In this document: positions 6,405-14,787 of the stretch, one piece after another
Numbering within the stretch: position 1 is the stretch's first letter
Layout of the letters: every line of letters starts with the position of its first letter
NCBI GenBank assembly: GCA_026786125.1
Contig: JAJAYU010000015.1
Span: 1 to 16,253 of the forward strand
Direction: 5' to 3'
Source: Chamaesiphon sp.
GTDB lineage: Bacteria; Cyanobacteriota; Cyanobacteriia; Cyanobacteriales; Chamaesiphonaceae
Length of the DNA: 16,253 bases
The notes under the pieces: model-generated
The model's database searches: none
What the model saw: the letters and a program-made list of their open reading frames with translations, nothing else
Told to the model about the DNA's origin: nothing
Translations under genes and position numbers: made by a program

Positions 6405-7199
6405 TTACAGACCATCAATTTGTTTGCGTAGTGCTTCCAATTCTGCATCTTGCACACTCACTGGAGCCTTAACAGTATCTGTCGGTGTTGCCGCCTTTGG
6501 CGATGCCGTCCCTTCAGGTAGAGCCGCCGTAGACTTGCTACCACCCAGCATTTGCTGCTTCATCTGTTCGAGTTCGTCATCAACATCACTACCTGCCGAT
6601 AGAGCTGCAAACTTGCTCTCTAGATCTGCACCCGTTAATTCTGCCGCAGCCTGAGACCTGGCTTCTTGAACGAGGACTTTTTCTTCCATCCGCTCAAATG
6701 CAGCCATCGCACTGTTGGTACCAATTCGACCCACAGCACCTTGTAGTTGCTCTTGGGCTTTGGCAGCTTGAGCACGAGACTTGAGCATGTCTTTCTTGGT
6801 TTTCGCCTCAGAAATCTTACCCTCTAGTTGCATCAGGCTCTTTTTCATCGTCTCTACCATGCCTGCTTGCCCATCTAACTGGGCTTTGAGACTAGCAGCA
6901 GTCTCACTATAGTTTTTCTTCCGCAGCAGGGCTTCACGGGCAAGATCTTCATCGCCTTTTTGCAATGCTAATTGCGCTTTACTCTGCCAGCTATTGGCAT
7001 CGCCCATCGCCTTGGTATATTGCTGCTCGGTGCGTTTTTGATTGGCGATACTACTAGCAACCGCTTGGCGAAGTTGCACCAAGTCTTCCTGCATGTCCAT
7101 CACCGCTTGTTCCAGAATTTTTTCTGGATCTTCGGCTTTAGCCACCATATCATTGACATTCGCCCGCAGCAGTCTGCTTACTCGATCGAACAATCCCAT
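6405..7199 (-). CDS. vipp1: Vipp1/IM30, PspA-family membrane-remodelling protein
   Basis: An ESCRT-III-related peripheral membrane protein that assembles rings and rods on the inner side of plasma and thylakoid membranes and is needed for thylakoid upkeep. Seen: N-terminal amphipathic helix MGLFDRVSRLLRANVNDM, then the long PspA coiled-coil (about 24-220), including EDPEKILEQAVMDM near the start. A low-complexity linker rich in Ala, Thr, Pro and Ser follows (about 220-250), then a short terminal helix ELEALRKQIDGL. This C-terminal extension is what separates Vipp1 from bacterial PspA, so I call Vipp1. The start is supported by AGAGGA about 7 nt upstream. No psp operon genes are adjacent. A perfect 8-bp inverted repeat lies in the upstream region (7224-7261). 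Confidence 0.93.
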   Translation of the reverse strand: MGLFDRVSRLLRANVNDMVAKAEDPEKILEQAVMDMQEDLVQLRQAVASSIANQKRTEQQYTKAMGDANSWQSKAQLALQKGDEDLAREALLRKKNYSETAASLKAQLDGQAGMVETMKKSLMQLEGKISEAKTKKDMLKSRAQAAKAQEQLQGAVGRIGTNSAMAAFERMEEKVLVQEARSQAAAELTGADLESKFAALSAGSDVDDELEQMKQQMLGGSKSTAALPEGTASPKAATPTDTVKAPVSVQDAELEALRKQIDGL

Positions 7200-7223
7200 A
7201 TTACTATCCTCTTTATAATTTCT

Positions 7224-7261
7224 AGCACTAGTAGTTGCTAACCAATCTCCCTCCTAGTGCT
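7224..7261. promoter_or_regulatory. Inverted repeat upstream of vipp1
   Basis: AGCACTAG (7224-7231) and CTAGTGCT (7254-7261) match perfectly, separated by 22 nt. It lies 25-62 nt upstream of the vipp1 start, in its probable leader or promoter. Function unknown. Confidence 0.3.
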
Positions 7262-7300
7262 GGAGCTGTAATTCAATAATTTTGATAAATAGCCTAATTT

Positions 7301-7500
7301 TGACATCCTCTCCGCGCGTAAACGCTCGGAGACTCCTAAACATCGCTATTTAGGTTCCTGTTTCATAGCAACTGCCTCAACCTCCTTTAAGGGTCTTCCG
7401 GTCTTATATTCGCTCCACAGGCTTTGGCTTTCGCCTCCCGCAAGCCCTGCGGTACAAGGTTAATTTAACACAAACTCTCCCTGAAGGAGGAGGTTTTCAC
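7301..7500 (-). mobile_element. Scar of an IS200/IS605-like element (right end and tnpB remnant)
   Basis: The + strand begins TGACATCCTC (7301-7310) and holds a hairpin CTCCG-c-GCG-TAAA-CGC-t-CGGAG (7310-7331). This layout resembles the subterminal right-end hairpin of cyanobacterial IS200/IS605 elements. A second small hairpin follows (CCTAAA/TTTAGG, 7335-7354). Behind it, on the minus strand, is a short decayed coding remnant (7346-7459). A further hairpin with CTCC-CTGAA-GGAG at 7480-7492 may be a leftover. No transposase domain with catalytic residues remains, so the element is dead. The left end is not identifiable and the upper boundary is approximate. Confidence 0.5.
7346..7459 (-). 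pseudogene. C-terminal remnant of an IS200/IS605 OrfB (TnpB)-like protein
   Basis: The minus strand has an open frame of 37 codons ending at the TAG at 7346-7348. It includes LWSEYKTGRPLKEVEA and ends AMKQEPK, with no start. Poorly conserved tails ending in MKQE-type residues just inside the terminal hairpin are usual for TnpB-type proteins in cyanobacteria. Identification rests on position beside the hairpin and on tail style, because no RuvC or zinc-finger motif is left. Confidence 0.45.
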
Positions 7501-7570
7501 CTAATTTTCTGATAACTTCTAAGACTGCCGATCGGGTACTAGCAATCTTTGCAGCAGGGATCCTCTGAGC

Positions 7571-8623
7571 CTAACGTTTTATGCCTGAGGGGATCGATCG
7601 ATAGCCCGATGATTTGGCATAAGCTTGAAAATTGGGTGGTAGTAGAGATTTGATCAAACTGTCGGCTAATCTCGGCTGAGATGTCATTGTCGCGGTGGGG
7701 ACAACTTGAGTTCTGGTAAAGGGGACTGGGGCTGGTACCGTTGCCGTCGTACCGAGGTTTGAGGTTGCAATGCTCACATTTGTCGTCGGAGCTGCGGCGA
7801 CTGTTGTTGGCAGTTTGATGTTATTGATCGTACTCAGATTGAGTTCGGTAAATTCATTGGCAGCTAAATTGGGGGTCTGAATCAAATTACTGGTAGTCGG
7901 TACAGCCAACTTTGTTGCAGTCAATGTTGTTAAAATATTTGGATTGAGCGCGGTATAAACTGCCCCACCAGCTAATACGCAAGCTGCTGCCATCGAGCCA
8001 ATCTTCAGCGGCGTAAAGTACTTGTTTTTGGGCTTCGGTGTGGCTGTCTGAGTCCGATTGAATGTCTCAGTTGAGGTGGGATAACCCGATTGAATTTGCC
8101 GTAATAATTCCTGGGATGATGACAGGTACTCATCATGAAAAGGAGCAATTTCGCCACTGGTGGCGAAATTCACATTTAAGCTCTCTTGCTGGGATGATGA
8201 ATCTTCTCGATAGATGGTCATCGGTGCATAGCTGACACTAGTACTTAAATCTTCACTAGTGGTTGCGGAAGTGGTCAGTCCATCAATGATGATAAAGCCA
8301 CTGGGTTCGGGGCGATCGTCTTCGTTCGCGGCGACGACTGTCCCAGCTACCGCTGGTTGAATAATTTGAGCTGTAAAAATATCTCGATCTGCATATAGAT
8401 CTTCTGAATTTTCCCAGGCCTCTGTCACTACTGGAGACAATTGTCGCTCTGGTAATCTATCTGTATGATTGGATCTAAATCTAGTCAGTTCGTCTTCCAA
8501 TTTGATGTCCAAGCAACCGAGAGCTTGTCCAATCGCAGGATTAAGCTCATGAGATTCACGATCTACTACAGCTTGACCGGATGGATGTACATTCGCACTA
8601 TCGTCAGATAAGTTGTGATTCAT
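7571..8623 (-). CDS. Cyanobacterial single-pass membrane protein of unknown function
   Basis: 350 residues; I do not recognise a characterised family. Seen: an N-terminal block LNPAIGQALGCLDIKLEDELTRFR (about 28-50), similar to a motif shared at the N-terminus of many uncharacterised cyanobacterial proteins. Then comes an acidic, polar region (50-195), a Lys-rich stretch KPKNKYFTPLK (197-207), and one hydrophobic helix (about 208-227). The tail is Thr/Ala/Pro-rich (230-320) and ends LLPPNFQAYAKSSGYRSIPS. The positive residues before the helix suggest that the N-terminus is cytoplasmic and the Thr-rich tail extracytoplasmic. A -10-like TATAAT (8645-8650, minus) lies just upstream. It is divergent from the DUF721 gene and separated from vipp1 by the IS scar. 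Confidence 0.75.
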   Translation of the reverse strand: MNHNLSDDSANVHPSGQAVVDRESHELNPAIGQALGCLDIKLEDELTRFRSNHTDRLPERQLSPVVTEAWENSEDLYADRDIFTAQIIQPAVAGTVVAANEDDRPEPSGFIIIDGLTTSATTSEDLSTSVSYAPMTIYREDSSSQQESLNVNFATSGEIAPFHDEYLSSSQELLRQIQSGYPTSTETFNRTQTATPKPKNKYFTPLKIGSMAAACVLAGGAVYTALNPNILTTLTATKLAVPTTSNLIQTPNLAANEFTELNLSTINNIKLPTTVAAAPTTNVSIATSNLGTTATVPAPVPFTRTQVVPTATMTSQPRLADSLIKSLLPPNFQAYAKSSGYRSIPSGIKR

Positions 8624-8644
8624 AAATCAGGGTTAAATACAAAC

Positions 8645-8650
8645 ATTATA
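8645..8650 (-). promoter_or_regulatory. -10-like element upstream of the membrane-protein gene
   Basis: A perfect TATAAT on the minus strand, 21 nt before the ATG at 8623. I find no convincing -35 at 16-18 nt. Confidence 0.3.
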
Positions 8651-8890
8651 AAAATTTTATCGCCATTGGTGCATATACCCACCAATAGGTAAACAATGGA
8701 TCGAGTTAGAGAATCTGAATATTTAGTGACGGAGAGAAGTTCCGTGTCCTAGTTTATCCATTTGGTACCAGCATTCTGAAGCGTTTAGGCTTGTCGATCG
8801 ATGCCGTCTCACTAATATATTCCAAAACTTCGCCAATTCACTAAATACTAGACATTTAGCTAGATTTTTCCATCATTACTATTGCCAACC

Positions 8891-9364
8891 ATGTCCTTAA
8901 TACCGATCTCCAAAATCACCTTCGAGATTCAATCACAACCAGGATGGGAAGGGGTACGAGACTGGGGCTTGATCGTCAGAGCCTGGATTGATACCGTATC
9001 ACCAATGATCGCCCAACATACCCAACCTCGATCGATCTCTAGAGAGATCCTCACGATTGCAACTAATAGTTCTAGCCTAGCGCATCAACTTACATTTGGG
9101 CGGCAAGCTTTGTGTCAGCAGTTAAATCACCGATTGAGTGTGCCAGTTCGGGAGCTACGATTCATCGCTGTGGGCTATAGTAGCTCCAGCAGTAACGCGA
9201 CTGCTACCGATGATTCACTGGTACGAATTGACTCAGGATCGATTGTCATTTGTTCCCATTGTAATTCTCGTGCCCGTGAGGGGGAAATATTTCGGTGGGG
9301 TGTTTGCCAATTCTGTGCTCTCGATTTAGGGATTATAGGCAGTAGATCTGTGATTAGACGTTGA
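8891..9364 (+). CDS. DUF721 (DciA-like) protein with C-terminal zinc ribbon
   Basis: 157 residues from the ATG at 8891; an in-frame TTG at 8882 is a weaker start. The DUF721 core (about 12-100) is seen in WIDTVSPMIAQHTQP, ISREILTIATNSSSLAHQLTF and LNHRLSVPVRELRF, with the usual order of a Trp region, a strand and a hydrophobic helix. DUF721 includes DciA, the replicative helicase loader of bacteria that lack DnaC/DnaI, so a role in loading DnaB is likely but inferred. The C-terminus holds CSHC (about 124-127) and CQFC (about 143-146), separated by REGEIFRWGV, a zinc-ribbon arrangement that I associate with cyanobacterial members. It is divergent from the membrane-protein gene, with 267 nt between them. 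Confidence 0.78.
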   Translation: MSLIPISKITFEIQSQPGWEGVRDWGLIVRAWIDTVSPMIAQHTQPRSISREILTIATNSSSLAHQLTFGRQALCQQLNHRLSVPVRELRFIAVGYSSSSSNATATDDSLVRIDSGSIVICSHCNSRAREGEIFRWGVCQFCALDLGIIGSRSVIRR

Positions 9365-9380
9365 TTAATGATGAATGAGG

Positions 9381-9412
9381 GACTGGGGGACTGGGAGACT
9401 GGGAGACTGGGA
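9381..9412. repeat. Four tandem 8-bp units (GACTGGGA)
   Basis: One GACTGGGG (9381-9388) followed by three identical GACTGGGA units to 9412. It begins 17 nt after the DUF721 stop. Similar short G-rich tandem tracts are common between cyanobacterial genes. Confidence 0.85.
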
Positions 9413-9875
9413 GATCAATGGATTCCAATAAGTAAAATCACTGCCTAATTCAACAACGCCCAAAATTAGTGATCATAGGACTTCGCCGATCGCTAACTGG
9501 TAGACTTTATGTATCAAAATAACTATTTATTCATCAAATCGACATTTCTACTGACAGGATCAAAGAAAAATTGATAGGAATAATCTCAAATCAGCAAAAT
9601 CTTCAATTCCTCGTTTGCAACGATCCCCAATAGTTTAGTCTCGTTTGCAAGTGGCATTGACTGGTTACAAATTTACTAAGTGTATATACTGAATACTCCA
9701 AGAAATGTATCTTTCTGTAAACTTAATCTAAAGAGAATATAAAGTATTAATTGGCTTGGGGATCGCTACAATCCAGATGGGAACGACGATTGCTGTCACT
9801 TTAACCTAAATTGACAACAGCCATAATAGAAAGCAGGAAGAAATTGAATTAGGTGCTCTCCCAAAGGTGATGTTA
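9413..9875. other. Non-coding region before the Cys-motif small gene
   Basis: AT-rich, with no open frame that looks like protein and no RNA gene recognised. It contains an 11-bp direct repeat CTCGTTTGCAA at 9610-9620 and 9640-9650 (30 bp apart), and a distant 10-bp inverted pair CGATCCCCAA (9621-9630) / TTGGGGATCG (9756-9765). TTGACT (9657-9662) and TATACT (9685-9690) resemble promoter boxes, but their 22-nt spacing is too long for a confident call. Together these suggest a control region for the gene at 9876. Confidence 0.4.
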
Positions 9876-10154
9876 ATGGCTAACCAAAATTGTCTTACTT
9901 CTGCATGTCGCTACTGTCGATTTTATCGACCAGAGGGACTGCGTGGTGGTGCTTGCGAGCAATTAGGTGTATCTGTCCACAGCGATTGGACGGCATGTCA
10001 ATTAGCCCTAACAGCAATTGCTAGTGTGTGGAACAATGCAGAAGAACTTACAGCTGCCAACTGGCAGGTCGAAATAGCACAAGTTTTACCCGATCAAGAA
10101 TTTAGTCCTGTCGGTCGTTTGGAACTGACTACTAGCTCCATTGCTAATAATTAA
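9876..10154 (+). CDS. Small conserved cyanobacterial protein with Cys-rich N-terminus
   Basis: 92 residues from the ATG at 9876, which has AAAGG 8 nt upstream; GTG 9867 and ATG 9870 are in frame but badly spaced. Seen: the N-terminal block CRYCRFYRPEGLRGGACEQL (about 12-31) followed by VHSDWTACQLA, giving several Cys (CxxC plus two more) that could bind a metal or an Fe-S cluster. The rest lacks Cys. I recognise the pattern as recurring in cyanobacterial genomes but know no function. It is followed after 76 nt by another small conserved gene on the same strand, so they may be co-transcribed. Confidence 0.75.
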   Translation: MANQNCLTSACRYCRFYRPEGLRGGACEQLGVSVHSDWTACQLALTAIASVWNNAEELTAANWQVEIAQVLPDQEFSPVGRLELTTSSIANN

Positions 10155-10230
10155 CTTTAATTGCTTGGGCTTGCGATCGACTCTACCTGAGCGCAAACTT
10201 GTAATGATAGATTGCAATTGGTAGTTACCA

Positions 10231-10569
10231 ATGACCGAACCGATCCCGTCGATTACTTTACTGCCAGCAACCAACCCGATTGAAGAGGGTGCTTGGCTTC
10301 AGACATCACTGAAACTGTGGCTCGATCGAGAGTTTATTCCTGAATCGATCAATGATACAATTGCCCTGCGCGCCGCTCAGATCTACACCCGCCAGCGAAT
10401 GGAAGGCGAGAATGATTTAGGCTGCCTCGTGATCGCAATTATCACCGAGATGCAGGCATTTAATTTTAATGAAAGCTTTTTTGGCGAATTCGCCGTCGCC
10501 AATGCTGTTAGCGACCTAATTTTAGACAGTCTGGGAATTGATAACCGTTGCTGTGGAAATAGGGATTAG
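10231..10569 (+). CDS. Small conserved cyanobacterial protein, function unknown
   Basis: 112 residues, acidic and apparently all-helical, with no signal peptide, membrane helix or metal motif. The central part (LKLWLDREFIPESIN, then AAQIYTRQRMEGENDLGCLV and FFGEFAVANAVSDLILDSLG) looks strongly conserved in the style of cyanobacterial-only proteins, and the last 8 residues (NRCCGNRD) look like an unconserved end. I do not know its role. It converges with rpsN, and an imperfect inverted repeat lies between them. Confidence 0.75.
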   Translation: MTEPIPSITLLPATNPIEEGAWLQTSLKLWLDREFIPESINDTIALRAAQIYTRQRMEGENDLGCLVIAIITEMQAFNFNESFFGEFAVANAVSDLILDSLGIDNRCCGNRD

Positions 10570-10624
10570 GGGATAGGGATTAGGGTAAAACCTAGCAACT
10601 AACCCTATACCCTTTATCCTAATC
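10564..10624. repeat. Imperfect inverted repeat of heptamer-like units, probable bidirectional terminator
   Basis: Arms 10564-10586 and 10602-10624 pair at 18 of 23 positions, with a 15-nt spacer. The left arm is built from GGGATTAGG/GGGATAG units. It fills the convergent junction between the gene at 10231 and rpsN, touching both stop codons, so it may end both transcripts. It has no clean T-run. Confidence 0.5.
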
Positions 10625-10926
10625 TACCAGCTAGATTTGACTACGCCAGGTAGTAAGCCTTGGTGTGCCCATTCACGCAGAACGTTACGGGATAGACCAA
10701 AATCACGATAGTAGCCACGGGGACGACCAGTTACCCAACAACGGTTGTGCAAGCGAGTAGGAGCACTATCGCGAGGTAATTGTTGGATTTTGCGGTGAAC
10801 TGCAAATCTAATTTGGGGTGTAGCTGCTGCTTTAAACTCTTCGAGTAGAGCTGCGCGCTTGTCAGCAAATTTCGCGACGATTTTCTCGCGCTTTTTTTGC
10901 CGCTCGATAATGCTTTTCTTCGCCAT
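10624..10926 (-). CDS. rpsN: 30S ribosomal protein S14 (long, non-zinc form)
   Basis: 100 residues, assembled into the head of the small subunit. Seen: [16 protein letters not shown] at the start, basic helices, then [20 protein letters not shown] and the invariant C-terminus [11 protein letters not shown]. It is the long form, which lacks the four-Cys zinc site of short S14. In cyanobacteria rpsN commonly stands alone, outside the large S10/spc cluster, as here. A possible promoter lies about 95 nt upstream. It converges with the small gene at 10231. Confidence 0.96.
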   Translation of the reverse strand: MAKKSIIERQKKREKIVAKFADKRAALLEEFKAAATPQIRFAVHRKIQQLPRDSAPTRLHNRCWVTGRPRGYYRDFGLSRNVLREWAHQGLLPGVVKSSW

Positions 10927-10963
10927 CTGGATACTTTCTCTATATTACATCAAACCTGAGCCG

Positions 10964-11019
10964 CTCTTGCGAAGCTACGCGACCGCTAGTCAAACGCATT
11001 ACAAGAGTGTCAAACACTC
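10964..11019. repeat. Palindrome-rich small repeat upstream of rpsN
   Basis: CTCTTG (10964-10969) and CAAGAG (11002-11007) bracket a 44-bp unit containing GCG-AAGCTA-CGC (10969-10980). A second perfect hairpin GAGTGT-CAA-ACACTC follows at 11005-11019. GCGAAGCTACGC-type words are frequent in cyanobacterial dispersed repeats. It probably lies in the rpsN leader. Confidence 0.45.
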
Positions 11020-11020
11020 A

Positions 11021-11026
11021 ATTATA
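11021..11026 (-). promoter_or_regulatory. Candidate -10 for rpsN
   Basis: Minus-strand TATAAT at 11021-11026, about 95 nt upstream of rpsN. No good -35 is seen 16-18 nt away. The leader would begin with the GAGTGT/ACACTC hairpin. Confidence 0.3.
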
Positions 11027-11131
11027 CAACATGTTTGGCTATTTTGGATATACTTCTTTACTAGTGAAAAATTAGATATCTAGTGTAGATGTGGATGGTG
11101 GATAGTGAATCAATGGTGTTGCTATATTGCG

Positions 11132-11161
11132 AAAAACAGGCGATCGAGATTCGATCGCCTG
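11132..11161 (-). terminator. Rho-independent terminator of groEL
   Basis: A perfect 11-bp stem (11137-11147 with 11151-11161, arm CAGGCGATCGA) with a 3-nt loop, followed on the minus strand by TTTTT (11132-11136). It starts 25 nt after the groEL stop. The stem carries GCGATCG words. Confidence 0.88.
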
Positions 11162-11186
11162 CCTTTAGCCTAAATTAAAGTGGGGA

Positions 11187-12878
<1,692 letters not shown>

Positions 12879-12882
12879 TCAT

Positions 12883-12889
12883 CTCCTCC
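12883..12889 (-). promoter_or_regulatory. Strong Shine-Dalgarno at unusual distance from groEL
   Basis: GGAGGAG on the minus strand, 19 nt before the groEL ATG at 12863. It touches another ATG (12880-12882) that opens a 5-codon frame (M-I-K-N-N-stop) ending one base before the groEL start. Confidence 0.5.
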
Positions 12890-12894
12890 AAAAT

Positions 12895-12921
12895 TTAGCA
12901 CTCTATGACGGGGAGTGCTAA
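12895..12921. promoter_or_regulatory. CIRCE operator (HrcA site) of groEL
   Basis: TTAGCACTC (12895-12903), 9-nt spacer, GAGTGCTAA (12913-12921): a full match to the CIRCE consensus on both arms. HrcA binds this element and represses chaperonin genes until heat shock. It lies 31 nt upstream of the groEL ATG. Confidence 0.97.
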
Positions 12922-12966
12922 ACGGATGCCGATCGATCTGTGTGCGGTTTCCCGAACTTTTGGCTG

Positions 12967-13200
12967 TTAAACTTGGAGCAGAAATGACAAAACTTGAGCA
13001 GCTAATTCGCGCGGATATTCTTGATCTAATCCTAATGTTCCAGGAAAGCTACAACTAGTCACGCGATCGACTTCTGCAACCGCCAGCATTTCGGCTGTGG
13101 ATCTCGGTAGGCTACTTTGACCGATCGGGAAGTCTGCTGACATCCGATCGATTATAATCAGGATCGCGCTAACTGCGTTCGTAAGTCGATCGACCTTCAA
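12967..13200 (-). pseudogene. Probable C-terminal remnant of an alpha/beta-fold hydrolase
   Basis: An open frame of 77 codons begins at a TTG (13200) with an in-frame stop four codons further up. The pattern fits the end of an alpha/beta hydrolase: a hydrophobic strand (AILIIIDRMSAD), a helix (STAEMLAVAEVDRV), then a strand-turn-helix close, SFPGTLGLDQEYP followed by RELAAQVLSFL. There is no nucleophile elbow, no credible start and no Shine-Dalgarno, so it looks like the tail of a gene whose front is lost. The lost side abuts the heptamer-repeat tract at 13235. The family assignment is by fold pattern only, and it could instead be a chance open frame. Confidence 0.4.
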
Positions 13201-13234
13201 ATCTCCACCAATCTAAGTATTTTTCCAAAAGTCC

Positions 13235-13284
13235 AAAGCCTAAAGCCTAAAGCCTAAAGCCTCTCCCCTATCCCCTATCCCCGA
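13235..13284. repeat. Heptamer tandem repeats before miaB
   Basis: Four perfect AAAGCCT units (13235-13262), then degenerate CCCCTAT units to about 13284, ending 5 nt before the miaB ATG. These resemble the short tandem heptamers known from cyanobacteria. They leave no room for a Shine-Dalgarno. Confidence 0.85.
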
Positions 13285-13288
13285 AACC

Positions 13289-14641
13289 ATGACACCTGCA
13301 ACTCGAAGCTATCACATCACCACTTTTGGCTGTCAGATGAACAAGGCTGATTCCGAGCGGATGGGTGGGATACTCGAAGGGATGGGATTTCAATGGTCTG
13401 ATGATCCATTTACATCAGATCTAGTTCTCTACAATACTTGTACCATTCGCGACCTCGCAGAACAGAAAGTTTATTCCTATCTGGGTAAACAAACCCGCCG
13501 CAAAAAAGAAAATCCCGATCTAATCCTGATTATGGCTGGCTGCGTTGCCCAGCAAGAAGGAGAAGCCTTGCTCCGCCGCATTCCCGAACTCGACATCATT
13601 ATGGGGCCACAACACGCCAATCGGCTTGAAGACCTGTTACAGCAGGTATTTGCTGGGGCGCAGGTAGTTGCTACCGAACCAATTCACATCATCGAAGATA
13701 TTACCAAGCCCCGTCGGGATAGTAGGGTGACTGCTTGGGTAAATGTGATTTATGGTTGTAATGAACGCTGTACTTATTGTGTGGTGCCAAATGTACGCGG
13801 GATCGAGCAGTCCCGTACTCCCGAAGCCATTCGCACCGAAATCAAAGATTTGGCACGTCAAGGCTATAAGGAAATCACCCTCCTCGGTCAAAATATCGAC
13901 GCTTATGGGCGAGATTTACCTGGCTCTACTGCCGAAGGTCGCCATCTCAACACCCTCACAGATTTACTCTATTATGTTCACGATATCGAAGGGATCGAAC
14001 GGATTCGCTTTGCGACTAGTCATCCCCGCTACTTTACCGAGCGATTGATTAAAGCCTGTCACGAATTGCCTAAGGTGTGCGAACATTTCCACATTCCCTT
14101 CCAGTCAGGGGATAATGATATCCTCAAAGCGATGTCCCGTGGCTACACCCACGAAAAATATCGTCGAATCATCGATACTATCCGTGAGTATATGCCCGAT
14201 GCGTCAGTTAGTGCTGATGCGATCGTCGGATTCCCTGGCGAAACAGAAGAGCAGTTTGAACGCACCCTGAGATTAATCTCCGATATCGGCTTTGATATGG
14301 TGAATACAGCAGCGTATTCGCCCCGCCCAAACACACCTGCGGCGGTGTGGACAAATCAGCTCAGTGAGGAAATAAAACTTGACAGACTCCAACGGATCAA
14401 TCATCTAGTTTCTCAAACCGCGATCGAGCGATCTGGACGGTATCTCGATCGAGTAGAATCTGTCCTAGTGGAAGAACGTAACGCCAAAAATCCCGACCAA
14501 GTGCTCGGTAGAACTGGCGGTAATCGCCTCACCTTTTTCAATGGCGATATCGAAGAGCTACGGGGTCAAGTCGTCCCTGTCAAAATTAGTCAAGTCCGCG
14601 CCTTTAGTCTCACGGGTGATATGGTGACTAAACTCACATAA
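13289..14641 (+). CDS. miaB: tRNA-2-methylthio-N6-dimethylallyladenosine synthase MiaB
   Basis: A radical-SAM methylthiotransferase that adds a methylthio group to i6A37 of tRNAs reading UNN codons. 450 residues, normal length. Domains: the N-terminal UPF0004 domain with auxiliary-cluster Cys15 ([11 protein letters not shown]), Cys51 and Cys85 ([11 protein letters not shown]); the radical-SAM domain with Cys157, Cys161 and Cys164 ([17 protein letters not shown]) binding the SAM cluster; and a C-terminal TRAM domain (about 378-446) for tRNA binding. The start is set by the conserved [12 protein letters not shown] a few residues in. There is no Shine-Dalgarno, because heptamer repeats run almost to the ATG. 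It converges with the aminopeptidase gene across a nested palindrome. All six cluster Cys are present, so it should be active. Confidence 0.96.
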   Translation: MTPATRSYHITTFGCQMNKADSERMGGILEGMGFQWSDDPFTSDLVLYNTCTIRDLAEQKVYSYLGKQTRRKKENPDLILIMAGCVAQQEGEALLRRIPELDIIMGPQHANRLEDLLQQVFAGAQVVATEPIHIIEDITKPRRDSRVTAWVNVIYGCNERCTYCVVPNVRGIEQSRTPEAIRTEIKDLARQGYKEITLLGQNIDAYGRDLPGSTAEGRHLNTLTDLLYYVHDIEGIERIRFATSHPRYFTERLIKACHELPKVCEHFHIPFQSGDNDILKAMSRGYTHEKYRRIIDTIREYMPDASVSADAIVGFPGETEEQFERTLRLISDIGFDMVNTAAYSPRPNTPAAVWTNQLSEEIKLDRLQRINHLVSQTAIERSGRYLDRVESVLVEERNAKNPDQVLGRTGGNRLTFFNGDIEELRGQVVPVKISQVRAFSLTGDMVTKLT

Positions 14642-14653
14642 TTTTGCTGGCAT

Positions 14654-14761
14654 GACATCTAGAAGCCATTTGGGATTGTCTGGTGGGGAGGGCGGGTTCG
14701 TTCAATATCGATCGGTACAATCGATATTGACTAGCATAAACCCGCCCCTACCATTGATGTC
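14654..14761. repeat. Nested inverted repeat between miaB and the aminopeptidase gene
   Basis: Three concentric perfect pairs: GACATC/GATGTC (14654-14659 with 14756-14761), GGGCGGGTT/AACCCGCCC (14690-14698 with 14739-14747), and CAATATCGAT/ATCGATATTG (14703-14712 with 14720-14729) around a 7-nt loop. The GGGCGGGTT...AACCCGCCCCTACC motif is, as I recall, widespread between cyanobacterial genes. It may act as a terminator for both convergent genes and may be a non-autonomous mobile repeat. Confidence 0.7.
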
Positions 14762-14787
14762 CTAAACGTCTTTGCGACTGCTATCGA

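Noticed and set aside
6325..6654. Plus-strand open frame starting in the nested palindrome
   Set aside because: It overlaps vipp1 in antisense and begins in a repeat, with low-complexity Ser-rich content.
9381..9412. CRISPR-like array
   Set aside because: The 8-bp units are directly adjacent, with no spacers; this is a simple tandem repeat.
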